This document shows, piece after piece, positions 8,556 to 16,869 of a stretch of 64,000 nt of DNA. The position numbers and the translations under genes are program-made. The number at the start of each line of letters is the position of its first letter. Position 1 is the stretch's first letter. Source of the DNA: Polaribacter sp. ALD11 (GTDB taxonomy: Bacteria > Bacteroidota > Bacteroidia > Flavobacteriales > Flavobacteriaceae); contig NZ_CP025119.1 of assembly GCF_002831685.1 (NCBI RefSeq), positions 2,626,001 through 2,690,000 on the forward strand, written 5' to 3'. The notes beneath the pieces are model-generated. The model did no database searches and was not told where the DNA came from. It was given only the letters and a program-made list of their open reading frames with translations.

Positions 8556-8786
8556 TTGAGTACAATTGCATCTTTACACATTGGCGAAATGGGCTATATT
8601 TCTGAAGAATCTTTAGATTTTATTCCATTAAAATTATTAGAAATGGGTTGTTTACCTGGAGCAGAGGTAGAATTGGTGCAAATTGCGCCCTTAAAAGACC
8701 CTTTGTATATTTGCGTAAACGGAAGTCATTTGGCAATTAGAAAAGAAACAGCTTCAAAAATAAAAATCTTAAAAGCAAATTCGTAA
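8556..8786 (+). CDS. feoA: Ferrous iron transport protein A
   Basis: A 76-residue SH3-like protein of the FeoA family, a small cytoplasmic partner of the FeoB iron permease. The typical pattern of the family is visible: a LLEMGCLPGAEVEL segment, which matches the conserved G..PG..V core, and an ending with a hydrophobic strand and ASKIKI. The most upstream start consistent with the promoter is the TTG at 8556; no ATG gives a full domain, so TTG is probably used. Its TAA overlaps the feoB ATG by one base (TAATG), so translation is coupled. Iron regulation is suggested by the palindrome in its promoter. Confidence 0.92.
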   Translation: MSTIASLHIGEMGYISEESLDFIPLKLLEMGCLPGAEVELVQIAPLKDPLYICVNGSHLAIRKETASKIKILKANS

Positions 8787-10894
8787 TGTCTAAAACCGAT
8801 ATAAAAGTTGCTTTAATTGGGAATCCTAACACAGGAAAAACATCACTATTTAATCAACTTACAGGTTTAAACCAGAAAGTTGGTAATTACCCAGGAGTAA
8901 CTGTAGATAAAAAACAAGGTACAAGTAAGCTATCTTCTTCACAGAATGCTTTAATTACAGATCTACCAGGTACGTATAGTATAAACCCTACTTCTGTAGA
9001 CGAAAGTATTGTTTTAAAAACCTTACTTAAAAAAGATATTAAAGAATCACCAGATGTAATTCTAGTAGTTGCAGATGTAGAGAATTTAAAAAGAAATTTA
9101 TTACTTTTTTCACAAATAAAAGATTTAGAAATTCCGACGGTTTTGGCTATCAATATGGTAGATCAAATGACAAAAAAAGGAATTACTATTGATTTATCTG
9201 CACTAGAAAAAGAGCTAAATACAGAAGTTGTTCTAATTAGCGCAAGAAAAAATCAAGGAATAGACAACGTAAAAGCAGCAATTATTCGTTGTCATGTTGC
9301 AGCAAAAGCATCGCCTTTATGCGGAATAAATTCTAAAATTGATCCAGATTATTTTTCAAAATTAAAAGAAATTAGCCCAAATTATTCTTTGTATGAATTG
9401 TGGTTAATGGTTACTCAAAATAACTATCCAGATACCGTTAGTAAAGAAGAGAAGAGTAAACTTTTGGCTTTTAATCAAGATGTTTCTAAGTTGAAGAAAT
9501 ACCAACACAAAGAAACCATTTATCGTTATCAAGAAATTAATAAAATTTTAAAGAAAACATATATAATCGATAAAAGTAAAGCTACAGATGTAAGAGCAAA
9601 ATTAGACAAGGTTTTTACACATAAAATCTTTGGTTATGCAATTTTCTTTCTAATTTTACTCGTTATTTTTCAATCTATATTCGATTTGGCAACCGTACCA
9701 ATGGATTTTATTGATGCTACTTTTGCAGAATTCTCTGATTTTGTAAGAAACCAATTAGCACCAGGAGTTTTTACAGATTTATTGGCAGAAGGTATTATTC
9801 CGGGAATTGGTGGTGTTATTATTTTTATTCCACAAATAGCAATTTTATTCTTATTTATAGCTGTTTTAGAAGAAACTGGTTACATGAGTCGTGTGGTTTT
9901 TTTAATGGATAAAATTATGCGTCGTTTTGGTATGAATGGTAAAAGTGTTATCCCATTAATTTCTGGTACCGCTTGTGCAATACCTGCAATTATGGCAACC
10001 AGAACTATTTCTAGTTGGAAAGAGCGTTTGATAACTATTTTAGTAGTTCCGTTTACCACCTGTTCTGCGCGCCTACCAGTATATGCAATTTTAATATCTT
10101 TAGTTATTCCTAAGACTCAAATATTCGGATTTTTAAATTTGCAAGGTTTGGTTTTATTATCATTATATGGGTTGGGTTTTGCAACTGCTATTATAGCAGC
10201 GTATATTTTGCATAAAACATTAAAGGTAAAATCGAAGTCGTTTTTTGTCATAGAAATGCCGAATTACAAACTTCCTTCAATAAAAAATGTATTTTTTGAT
10301 GTTGTAGAAAAGACAAAGGCATTTGTTTTCGGAGCAGGAAAAATAATTTTAGCACTGTCTATTGTGTTATGGTTTTTGGCTTCTAACGGACCAGAATCTT
10401 ATAAAAATGCAGAAAAAAATACGATTGAAAATTTCGCTAATAAAAGTCTAAATGAAGACGAACTGAATCAAAAAATAGCATCTGCAAAATTAGAGAATTC
10501 TTATATTGGTATTATGGGTAAATCTATAGAACCTGCAATAAAACCTTTAGGATATGATTGGAAAATTGGTATTGCATTAATTACTTCTTTTGCAGCTCGT
10601 GAGGTTTTCGTAGGAACTTTAGCAACTATTTATAGTGTGGGGTCAGATGATGAAGATACCGCAACTATTAAAGAAAAAATGGCTTCTGAGGTAAATGAAA
10701 GTGGAGGCAAACTTTTTAACTTTCCTGTAGGAATGTCTTTGTTGGTTTTCTACGCTTTTGCCATGCAATGTATGGCAACTTTAGCGATTGTAAAGCGTGA
10801 AACTAAAACATGGAAATGGCCTTTAATTCAACTTTTTGGAATGACAGGATTGGCGTATATTTCCTCATTTATTATTTATCAAATATTAAGCTAA
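8786..10894 (+). CDS. feoB: Ferrous iron permease FeoB
   Basis: A 702-residue inner-membrane Fe(II) transporter. The cytoplasmic G domain has G1 at residues 12-19 (GNPNTGKT), G3 DLPG at 59-62 and G4 NMVD at 123-126. It is followed by a helical GDI-like region and about eight membrane segments from residue 280 on. The two Gate regions appear in the membrane part, including the ETGYMSR...MDKIMRRFGMNGKS area and a GTACAIPAI motif with Cys. The length is at the short end of the family, as is usual in Flavobacteriia. It overlaps feoA upstream and the small Cys-rich gene downstream by TAATG junctions. Confidence 0.97.
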   Translation: MSKTDIKVALIGNPNTGKTSLFNQLTGLNQKVGNYPGVTVDKKQGTSKLSSSQNALITDLPGTYSINPTSVDESIVLKTLLKKDIKESPDVILVVADVENLKRNLLLFSQIKDLEIPTVLAINMVDQMTKKGITIDLSALEKELNTEVVLISARKNQGIDNVKAAIIRCHVAAKASPLCGINSKIDPDYFSKLKEISPNYSLYELWLMVTQNNYPDTVSKEEKSKLLAFNQDVSKLKKYQHKETIYRYQEINKILKKTYIIDKSKATDVRAKLDKVFTHKIFGYAIFFLILLVIFQSIFDLATVPMDFIDATFAEFSDFVRNQLAPGVFTDLLAEGIIPGIGGVIIFIPQIAILFLFIAVLEETGYMSRVVFLMDKIMRRFGMNGKSVIPLISGTACAIPAIMATRTISSWKERLITILVVPFTTCSARLPVYAILISLVIPKTQIFGFLNLQGLVLLSLYGLGFATAIIAAYILHKTLKVKSKSFFVIEMPNYKLPSIKNVFFDVVEKTKAFVFGAGKIILALSIVLWFLASNGPESYKNAEKNTIENFANKSLNEDELNQKIASAKLENSYIGIMGKSIEPAIKPLGYDWKIGIALITSFAAREVFVGTLATIYSVGSDDEDTATIKEKMASEVNESGGKLFNFPVGMSLLVFYAFAMQCMATLAIVKRETKTWKWPLIQLFGMTGLAYISSFIIYQILS

Positions 10895-11010
10895 TGCAAG
10901 AAATACTCGTATACTTATTATTACTTATTGCTGTGTTTTTTCTATTGAAGAAATATGTATTTCCGTCTAAGAAAAAAGGAGATTGTAGTTCTGGTTGTGA
11001 TTGTCACTAA
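10894..11010 (+). CDS. FeoB-associated Cys-rich membrane protein, 38 residues
   Basis: The ATG at 10894 overlaps the feoB stop (TAATG), giving a 38-residue protein. It has one hydrophobic helix (about residues 4-18), a basic segment (KKYVFPSKKKGD) and a Cys-rich end, C31-x3-C35-x-C37-H38. Small proteins of this form are known next to feoB in many bacteria (FeoB-associated Cys-rich membrane protein, FeoC-like position) and may bind iron or a cluster, or steady the permease. A longer reading that begins at 10810 lies inside feoB and is not needed. The context makes the call firm despite the length. Confidence 0.9.
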   Translation: MQEILVYLLLLIAVFFLLKKYVFPSKKKGDCSSGCDCH

Positions 11011-11050
11011 TCTTAACAGAAAATTAATAACCTTTTTCTGTAATGATTTC

Positions 11051-11058
11051 TATTTTTG
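11051..11058 (+). promoter_or_regulatory. Candidate -7 element of the DUF2911 gene
   Basis: TATTTTTG matches TAnnTTTG and lies 40 bp before the ATG. A weak 8-bp inverted repeat at 11016-11041 just upstream may end the feo transcript. Confidence 0.35.
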
Positions 11059-11098
11059 TGAGACTAGAAACATACAACGTAATAAAACATATTTAACA

Positions 11099-11650
11099 AT
11101 GAAAAAATCAATCTTAGCGATTGCAATTTTTGCAATTACATTAATTAGCTCAACAGATACCTTTGCTCAGAAATGGAAAAAATTAGACGTAAGTCCTATG
11201 GATGCTTCTACATTTCCAGACAATTGGAGAGAATCTAACAAAGTATTAAAAGTAGTTTATGGTAGACCTCAATTAAAAGGAAGAGATCTTGATAAATTAG
11301 CGCCAATAGATAAGGTTTGGAGAACAGGTGCAAATGAAGCTGCAGAAATTACATTTTACAAAGATGTAGTTTTCGGAGGAAAAGAAGTGAAAGCAGGAAG
11401 CTATTCTTTGTTTACAATTCCGGTTGCAGAAGGAGATTGGACTGTTATTTTAAGTACAGCAAAGAATGTTTGGGGTCATTACACCTACAAACAAGAAGAA
11501 GATGTAGTTAGAGTTTCTGGGGTTGTTTCTAATTCAGATGAAAGCATAGAAGCGTTTTCTATGATGTTTGATGAAGATATGACTTTAAAAATGGGTTGGG
11601 CCAATACAGTAGTTTCTGTACCAATTAGTGCAGAAACTTCAGAAGATTAA
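11099..11650 (+). CDS. Exported DUF2911 protein
   Basis: A 183-residue protein with a clear Sec signal peptide (MKKSILAIAIFAITLI, cleavage likely after TFAQ near residue 24), so it acts in the periplasm or at the cell surface. The rest is a DUF2911 domain: the signature segments VVYGRPQLKGR, WRTGANEA and AGSYSLFTIP are all present. The family is widespread in Bacteroidota and its function is unknown. The ATG at 11099 was chosen because it begins the signal peptide; the longer frame from 10955 overlaps the Cys-rich gene. It has its own promoter candidate and a terminator, so it is probably a single-gene unit. Confidence 0.9.
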   Translation: MKKSILAIAIFAITLISSTDTFAQKWKKLDVSPMDASTFPDNWRESNKVLKVVYGRPQLKGRDLDKLAPIDKVWRTGANEAAEITFYKDVVFGGKEVKAGSYSLFTIPVAEGDWTVILSTAKNVWGHYTYKQEEDVVRVSGVVSNSDESIEAFSMMFDEDMTLKMGWANTVVSVPISAETSED

Positions 11651-11670
11651 TTTCTTACGAAATACTATTT

Positions 11671-11704
11671 AAAATACCGTAAACATTGTTTGCGGTATTT
11701 TTTT
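11671..11704 (+). terminator. Terminator after the DUF2911 gene
   Basis: AAAATACCGTAAAC pairs with GTTTGCGGTATTTT (one G-T pair) across a short loop and runs into eight T residues. Confidence 0.88.
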
Positions 11705-11752
11705 GCTTAAAATTTAGCAGTTTACAAATGATAATCTTTACTAGAATAAATG

Positions 11753-11760
11753 TAAATTTG
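11753..11760 (+). promoter_or_regulatory. Candidate -7 element of leuS
   Basis: TAAATTTG followed by CGC lies 22 bp before the leuS ATG. No clear TTG at the expected spacing. Confidence 0.45.
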
Positions 11761-11782
11761 CGCACTTTAACAAAAGAATCAA

Positions 11783-14700
11783 ATGCAATACAATCATCAA
11801 GAAATAGAAGAAAATTGGCAAAAGTTTTGGGCAGAAAACGAAACTTTTAAAGCTGAAAATAATTCTGAAAAGCCAAAATATTACGTATTAGATATGTTTC
11901 CTTACCCAAGTGGGGCAGGTTTACATGTTGGGCATCCTTTAGGATATATTGCAAGTGATATTTATGCACGTTACAAACGTCATAAAGGCTTTAATGTATT
12001 ACATCCGCAAGGGTATGATTCTTTCGGTTTACCAGCAGAACAATATGCAATTCAAACTGGGCAGCATCCTGCAGAAACTACAGAAGCAAACATTACAACA
12101 TATAGAAAACAATTAGATAAAATTGGTTTTTCTTTTGATTGGAGCAGAGAAGTGAGAACTTCGAACCCAGAATACTATAAATGGACGCAGTGGATTTTTA
12201 TCCAATTATTTAATTCTTGGTACAATAAAGATACAGACAAAGCAGAAGATGTTTCTACCTTAATTTCTATATTTAAAAAGGAAGGAAATGCAACTGTAAA
12301 TGCTGTTTCAGATGAAGATATAAAAACTTTTTCTTCGGAAGAATGGAAAGCGTTTTCAACCAAAGAACAAGAAGCAGTCTTATTACAATACCGTTTAACA
12401 TTTTTGTCGGATACAGAAGTAAACTGGTGTCCTGGTTTAGGAACCGTTTTAGCAAATGACGAAATTGTAAACGGAGTTTCAGAAAGAGGAGGTCACCCAG
12501 TTGTTCGTAAAAAAATGACCCAATGGTCTATGCGAATTTCTGCATATGCACAACGTTTGTTAGATGGCTTAGAAAAAATCGATTGGCCACAACCACTTAA
12601 AGATTCTCAAACCAATTGGATTGGTAGATCTCAAGGAGCAATGGTTTCTTTTGATGTTGCAAATGGTTCTGAAAAAGCATCATCTGAAGTGAAGTTATCT
12701 TACAAAGAGTTAGAGGCTTTAAAAGAAATAAGACAAAATTCAACAAAAGCAGAAACTACGCTTTGGAATGAATTAAAAAATAAAAAAGGAGCTTCAAAGT
12801 TTAGAAGAAAATATACAATTGGTACATTTTTAGTAGATTATGTTTGTATTGCTAAAAACTTAATTGTAGAACTTTCTGGTAAAGAAGATGAAGTAGCAAG
12901 AGATCTTTATTTTGCAAGCGAAGGTTTTAATGTAGTTCATTTTACAAATGAAGAAGTAATTGAAAATGTACTTGGAGCAGTTTCTAAAATTAATTCGGCA
13001 ATTCAATTTCCAAAAGCAATTGAAAAAAATGAAGAAAAAGATGTTACTGTAAAAGAAGAAAATCAATATAAAATTGATGTTTTTACAACAAGACCAGATA
13101 CTATTTACGGTGTAAGTTTTATGACACTGGCGCCAGAGCACGAATTGGTGTCAAAAATTACAACAGACGCTCAAAAAGCAGACGTTGCAAACTATATTAC
13201 AGCAACAGCAAAACGTTCTGAACGTGATAGAATGGCAGATGTAAAAACCATTTCTGGTGCATTTACAGGTGCCTTTGCAATTCACCCTTTTTCTGGTGAA
13301 AAGGTTCAAATTTGGATTGGAGATTATGTGTTGGCAAATTATGGTACAGGAGCAGTTATGGCAGTTCCTTGTGGAGATCAACGTGATTATGATTTTGCAA
13401 AACACTTTAACATTCCAATTCCTAATATTTTTGAAGGTGTAGATATTTCTGAAGAAGCACACACAGGAAAAGACGGAACAAAAATTGCAAATTCAGATTT
13501 TTTATCAGGATTAAAATATAAGAAAGCATTAAAATTAGCCATTTTCGAAATGGAGAAACGTGGCTTTGGTTACGGAAAAATAAACTACCGTTTGCGTGAT
13601 GCTGTTTTTAGCAGACAACGTTATTGGGGAGAACCTTTTCCTGTATATTATAAAGACGGAATGCCACAAATGATTGATGCAGAACACCTGCCAATCGTAT
13701 TGCCAGAAGTAGAAAAATACTTGCCAACTGAAGACGGAAAACCGCCTTTAGGAAATGCAACACAATGGGCTTGGGATTCTAGAGGAAAGAAAGTTGTTTC
13801 TAACGATAAGTTAAAAAATAAAACTGTTTTTCCATTAGAATTAAACACCATGCCTGGGTGGGCAGGAAGTTCTTGGTACTTTAACAGGTACATGGATGCT
13901 ACAAATACTACTGAATTTGCAAGTAAAGAATCTTTAGAATATTGGAAGGAAGTCGATTTATATATTGGAGGATCTGAGCATGCAACAGGGCATTTATTAT
14001 ATGCGCGTTTTTGGCAAAAATTCTTGTTCGATAAAGGAATTGTACCTGTAGATGAGTTTGCTAAAAAACTGATTAATCAGGGAATGATTTTGGGGACTAG
14101 TGCTTTTGTTTATAGAATCTTTTATTCTATAAAGAATCAAAAAACAGATGAAGTTATTATAAATAAAAAGAATCTTTTTATTTCAGAAGAAACATACAAT
14201 GAAATTCTATCAGGAAAAAAAGATTTAGCTACAGATACTGTTAAGCCTTTTATTAATGAAGAGTTATTAGAAAAAATATCATCAAAAGAGTTGCACCTTA
14301 TAGCAATTCCAGCAAAGTCCCACGCAGATGTTTCATTAGTAAATTCTTCAGATGAATTAGATGTTGAAGAGTTTAAAAACCACCCTTTAAACGCCGATTA
14401 TAAAAATGCTGAATTCATTTTAGAAGAAGGTGTTTACAAAGTAGGGCGTGAAGTAGAGAAAATGTCTAAATCGAAGTACAATGTTGTAAATCCGGATGAT
14501 ATTGTAACAGAATATGGTGCAGATGCATTGCGTTTGTTCGAAATGTTTTTAGGTCCTTTAGAACAAGCAAAACCTTGGAAAACTTCTGGTATTTCTGGTG
14601 TTTCATCATTCTTAAAGAAATTATGGAAACTGTATTTTAACGAAGAGGTTTTTGAAGTTTCAGAAGAAAAAGCAACAAAAGAAGAGTTGAAGGTTTTACA

Positions 14701-15139
14701 TAAAACAATAAAGAAAGTAGAAGAAGACATCGAGAATTTCTCTTTTAACACGTCGGTTTCTACCTTTATGATTGCGGTAAACGAGTTAACTGCTTTAAAA
14801 TGTAATAAGAAAGAAATTTTAGAACCTTTATTGGTTTTATTATCGCCTTATGCACCACATATTTCAGAAGAATTATGGAATAAATTAGGAAATAAAACAT
14901 CAATTTCTACAGCTAATTTCCCTGTTTTTGAAGCGAAACACTTGGTAGAAAGTGCTAAGAATTATCCAATTTCTTTCAACGGAAAAATGCGTTTTACTTT
15001 AGAGCTTCCGTTAGATTTATCGAAAGAGGAAATAGAAAAAGTAGTAATGGAAAACGAGAAAACAATTGCACAATTAGAAGGAAATACTCCTAAAAAAGTA
15101 ATTATTGTTCCTGGTAAAATTATAAACATCGTTATTTAA
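11783..15139 (+). CDS. leuS: Leucyl-tRNA synthetase with inserted DUF559-like domain
   Basis: LeuRS charges tRNA-Leu in the cytoplasm. The class I signatures are intact: HVGH at residues 48-51 and KMSKS at 893-897, with the editing-domain segment TTRPDTIYG at 435-443. The C-terminus (GKMRFTLELP to a VPGKIINIV end) matches flavobacterial LeuRS. At 1,118 residues the protein is far longer than the roughly 930-960 usual in the group. About 100 of the extra residues (about 307-405) form a DUF559 endonuclease-like domain set in frame between the Zn/CP1 region and the editing core. A second, smaller expansion lies at about residues 778-846, shortly before KMSKS. The frame is unbroken and both catalytic motifs are intact, so the enzyme should be functional. 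Confidence 0.95.
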   Translation: MQYNHQEIEENWQKFWAENETFKAENNSEKPKYYVLDMFPYPSGAGLHVGHPLGYIASDIYARYKRHKGFNVLHPQGYDSFGLPAEQYAIQTGQHPAETTEANITTYRKQLDKIGFSFDWSREVRTSNPEYYKWTQWIFIQLFNSWYNKDTDKAEDVSTLISIFKKEGNATVNAVSDEDIKTFSSEEWKAFSTKEQEAVLLQYRLTFLSDTEVNWCPGLGTVLANDEIVNGVSERGGHPVVRKKMTQWSMRISAYAQRLLDGLEKIDWPQPLKDSQTNWIGRSQGAMVSFDVANGSEKASSEVKLSYKELEALKEIRQNSTKAETTLWNELKNKKGASKFRRKYTIGTFLVDYVCIAKNLIVELSGKEDEVARDLYFASEGFNVVHFTNEEVIENVLGAVSKINSAIQFPKAIEKNEEKDVTVKEENQYKIDVFTTRPDTIYGVSFMTLAPEHELVSKITTDAQKADVANYITATAKRSERDRMADVKTISGAFTGAFAIHPFSGEKVQIWIGDYVLANYGTGAVMAVPCGDQRDYDFAKHFNIPIPNIFEGVDISEEAHTGKDGTKIANSDFLSGLKYKKALKLAIFEMEKRGFGYGKINYRLRDAVFSRQRYWGEPFPVYYKDGMPQMIDAEHLPIVLPEVEKYLPTEDGKPPLGNATQWAWDSRGKKVVSNDKLKNKTVFPLELNTMPGWAGSSWYFNRYMDATNTTEFASKESLEYWKEVDLYIGGSEHATGHLLYARFWQKFLFDKGIVPVDEFAKKLINQGMILGTSAFVYRIFYSIKNQKTDEVIINKKNLFISEETYNEILSGKKDLATDTVKPFINEELLEKISSKELHLIAIPAKSHADVSLVNSSDELDVEEFKNHPLNADYKNAEFILEEGVYKVGREVEKMSKSKYNVVNPDDIVTEYGADALRLFEMFLGPLEQAKPWKTSGISGVSSFLKKLWKLYFNEEVFEVSEEKATKEELKVLHKTIKKVEEDIENFSFNTSVSTFMIAVNELTALKCNKKEILEPLLVLLSPYAPHISEELWNKLGNKTSISTANFPVFEAKHLVESAKNYPISFNGKMRFTLELPLDLSKEEIEKVVMENEKTIAQLEGNTPKKVIIVPGKIINIVI
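12701..12997 (+). other. DUF559 (Vsr-like nuclease fold) domain inserted in LeuRS
   Basis: Residues 307-405 of LeuRS read as a near-complete DUF559 domain. In order there are: an LKEIRQNSTKAETTLWNELK helix, a KFRRKYTIGTFLVDYVC strand pair, LIVEL, a helix with D and R, then a GFNVVHFTNEEVIENV ending. In free DUF559 proteins the VDF...VELDG..H set holds the catalytic acids. Here the Asp (VDY) and Glu (VEL) remain, but the DGxxH part is SGKED, so the His is lost and nuclease activity is doubtful. It is not an intein, since no splice-junction residues or Hint blocks are seen. Confidence 0.85.
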
Positions 15140-15213
15140 GGTTTTGTCTTTTTATTTTGAATCTTTTTCATAAATCAAAAGAGCTACTTTTACAATATCA
15201 ATAAATATATCTT

Positions 15214-15247
15214 AAAAGTCATTACAGCATTTGTAATGACTTTTTTA
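15214..15247 (+). terminator. Terminator after leuS
   Basis: A perfect 13-bp stem (AAAAGTCATTACA with TGTAATGACTTTT), a five-base loop, and a T tract. Confidence 0.9.
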
Positions 15248-15324
15248 TTTGGTTATCTTTAGCTAAATTTTAAAAAATCTTCTCTTTAGGTACAATTTTT
15301 GAAGAGCATTAAAAAACATAAAAT

Positions 15325-16782
15325 TTGAATCGTTTTAAGAATATTTCTTTAAAAATCCGCATCTTTTTATCCATGATATTATTGGTGTTATTGGCATCCA
15401 TTTTAATTTTGGTAGTAACGGTCTATCAGTATGATTTACAAACAACAGATTATAATATTCAACGTTTTGAACGTAAAGAAGCGATTGCAAAAGAAATTAT
15501 AGAATTAGAACTTGCAAATAAAACTAGTTACGCTGTTAGTACAGAAAATTTACCCAAGATTTTTCAAAATAGAATTTATGAAATTTCGTCTATAAATAAA
15601 TTAAACATTACCATTTATAATTTAGAAGGAAGGTTGTTAAAAACATCATTTGGTAATGCTTTTGAGAAAATAGACAAGACACCATTAACAGATTTTATTG
15701 TGTCTGATTTAGCGCAAAATTCTAACCATAGAGTTTTTAATAACAAAGAAATTGCTGGTACAAGTTATCAAACATCCTACTCTTACATAAATGACCCGAA
15801 ATTTAAAAGAATTGGTATTTTAGAATTACAGTTTACACAAGATAATTCAGAAATTGAGCACGAGCTGAAAGAATTTATTTACAGATTAAGTTTGGTTTAT
15901 TTATTAATGTTCTTGTTAGCAATTTCATTTGCCTATTTTTTATCAAGTTACATTACACGTTCTATAAAAACCATTTCAGACAAAATGCAACAAACGCGTT
16001 TAAATGAAAGAAATGAGAAAATTATATTAAATAAAGCAAGTTCAGAAATAGAGGTTTTAGTAGATGCTTATAATCATATGATAGATCAGTTAGAGGAAAG
16101 TGCTGTTAGATTAGCTAAAAGTGAACGAGAGCAGGCTTGGAGAGAAATGGCGAAACAAGTTGCGCATGAAATTAAAAACCCGCTAACACCAATGCGATTA
16201 ACGGTGCAAAGTTTCGAGCGAAAATTCGATCCGAAAGACGAAAATGTAAAAGAAAAATTAGCAGAATATAGTGAAACTTTAATTCAGCAAATAGACGTTA
16301 TGAGCTCTATTGCTTCTGCTTTTTCTGATTTTGCGAAGATGCCAACACAAAAAAGAGAGAAGATTGAAGTAATTGGTGTTGTTAAGTTGGCGTTAGATAT
16401 TTTTAATGAAGATTCTATAAAATATTATCCGCAAGAAAAAGAATTATTTGCCAATTTAGATAAAACACAGTTAATTAGAATTGTAACTAATTTGGTAAAA
16501 AATGCGAGTCAGGCTATTGATAAGCAGGAAAACCCTTTAATAGAAGTTAAAGTTTATTCTGAAGGGAATGCTGTTAAAATAACAATTTCAGACAATGGAA
16601 AAGGAATTTCTGAAGATGTAAAAGAGTTGATTTTTGAACCTAAATTTACAACTAAATCAAGCGGAATGGGCTTAGGTTTAGGGATTATAAAAAATATTAT
16701 AGAAGCTTATGATGGTACTATTTCCTTTACTTCAAAAGTAGGAATTGGAACTGTTTTTACAGTGATTCTACCAAAAACCTAA
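15325..16782 (+). CDS. Membrane sensor histidine kinase, NtrY-like
   Basis: A 485-residue inner-membrane kinase. It has two membrane segments (about residues 12-32 and 188-208), an extracytoplasmic sensing loop between them, a HAMP domain (about 209-260), a dimerisation helix with the phospho-accepting H281 (VAHEIKNPLTPMRL), and an ATPase domain with N box (N393 in NLVKNASQAI), DNGKGI and GMGLGLGI boxes. The HEIKNPLTP form is typical of NtrY/NtrB-like kinases. No response regulator is adjacent, so the partner is unknown. The start is the TTG at 15325, directly before a basic amphipathic N-terminus; no ATG gives a complete first membrane segment. The crotonase gene follows after 87 bp and appears unrelated in role. 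Confidence 0.92.
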   Translation: MNRFKNISLKIRIFLSMILLVLLASILILVVTVYQYDLQTTDYNIQRFERKEAIAKEIIELELANKTSYAVSTENLPKIFQNRIYEISSINKLNITIYNLEGRLLKTSFGNAFEKIDKTPLTDFIVSDLAQNSNHRVFNNKEIAGTSYQTSYSYINDPKFKRIGILELQFTQDNSEIEHELKEFIYRLSLVYLLMFLLAISFAYFLSSYITRSIKTISDKMQQTRLNERNEKIILNKASSEIEVLVDAYNHMIDQLEESAVRLAKSEREQAWREMAKQVAHEIKNPLTPMRLTVQSFERKFDPKDENVKEKLAEYSETLIQQIDVMSSIASAFSDFAKMPTQKREKIEVIGVVKLALDIFNEDSIKYYPQEKELFANLDKTQLIRIVTNLVKNASQAIDKQENPLIEVKVYSEGNAVKITISDNGKGISEDVKELIFEPKFTTKSSGMGLGLGIIKNIIEAYDGTISFTSKVGIGTVFTVILPKT

Positions 16783-16829
16783 GGCATGTAAGTTTCTGCA
16801 GTTTACAGTAAAATAAAATTTAATAATTT

Positions 16830-16851
16830 ACCTTTAGAGCAGCCTAAAGGT
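16830..16851. promoter_or_regulatory. Inverted repeat upstream of the crotonase gene
   Basis: ACCTTTAG-AGCAGC-CTAAAGGT, a perfect 8-bp inverted repeat ending 18 bp before the start codon. No T tract follows, so it is more likely an operator or an mRNA leader hairpin than a terminator. Confidence 0.4.
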
Positions 16852-16869
16852 CTTAAAATCTTAATAAAA

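Noticed and set aside
10810-10893. Longer start for the small Cys-rich feo protein
   Set aside because: The upstream part is inside feoB and codes for FeoB; the ATG that overlaps the feoB stop explains the frame.
11016-11041. Terminator after the feo genes
   Set aside because: An 8-bp AT-rich stem with an 10-base loop and no T run is too weak to call on its own.
12701-12997. Intein in LeuRS
   Set aside because: No Cys/Ser at the left junction, no His-Asn at the right junction and no Hint blocks; the insert looks like DUF559 instead.
12860-13141. 93-codon Cys/Phe-rich minus-strand frame within leuS
   Set aside because: It is the shadow of AT-rich leuS coding sequence and has no start signal or family similarity.
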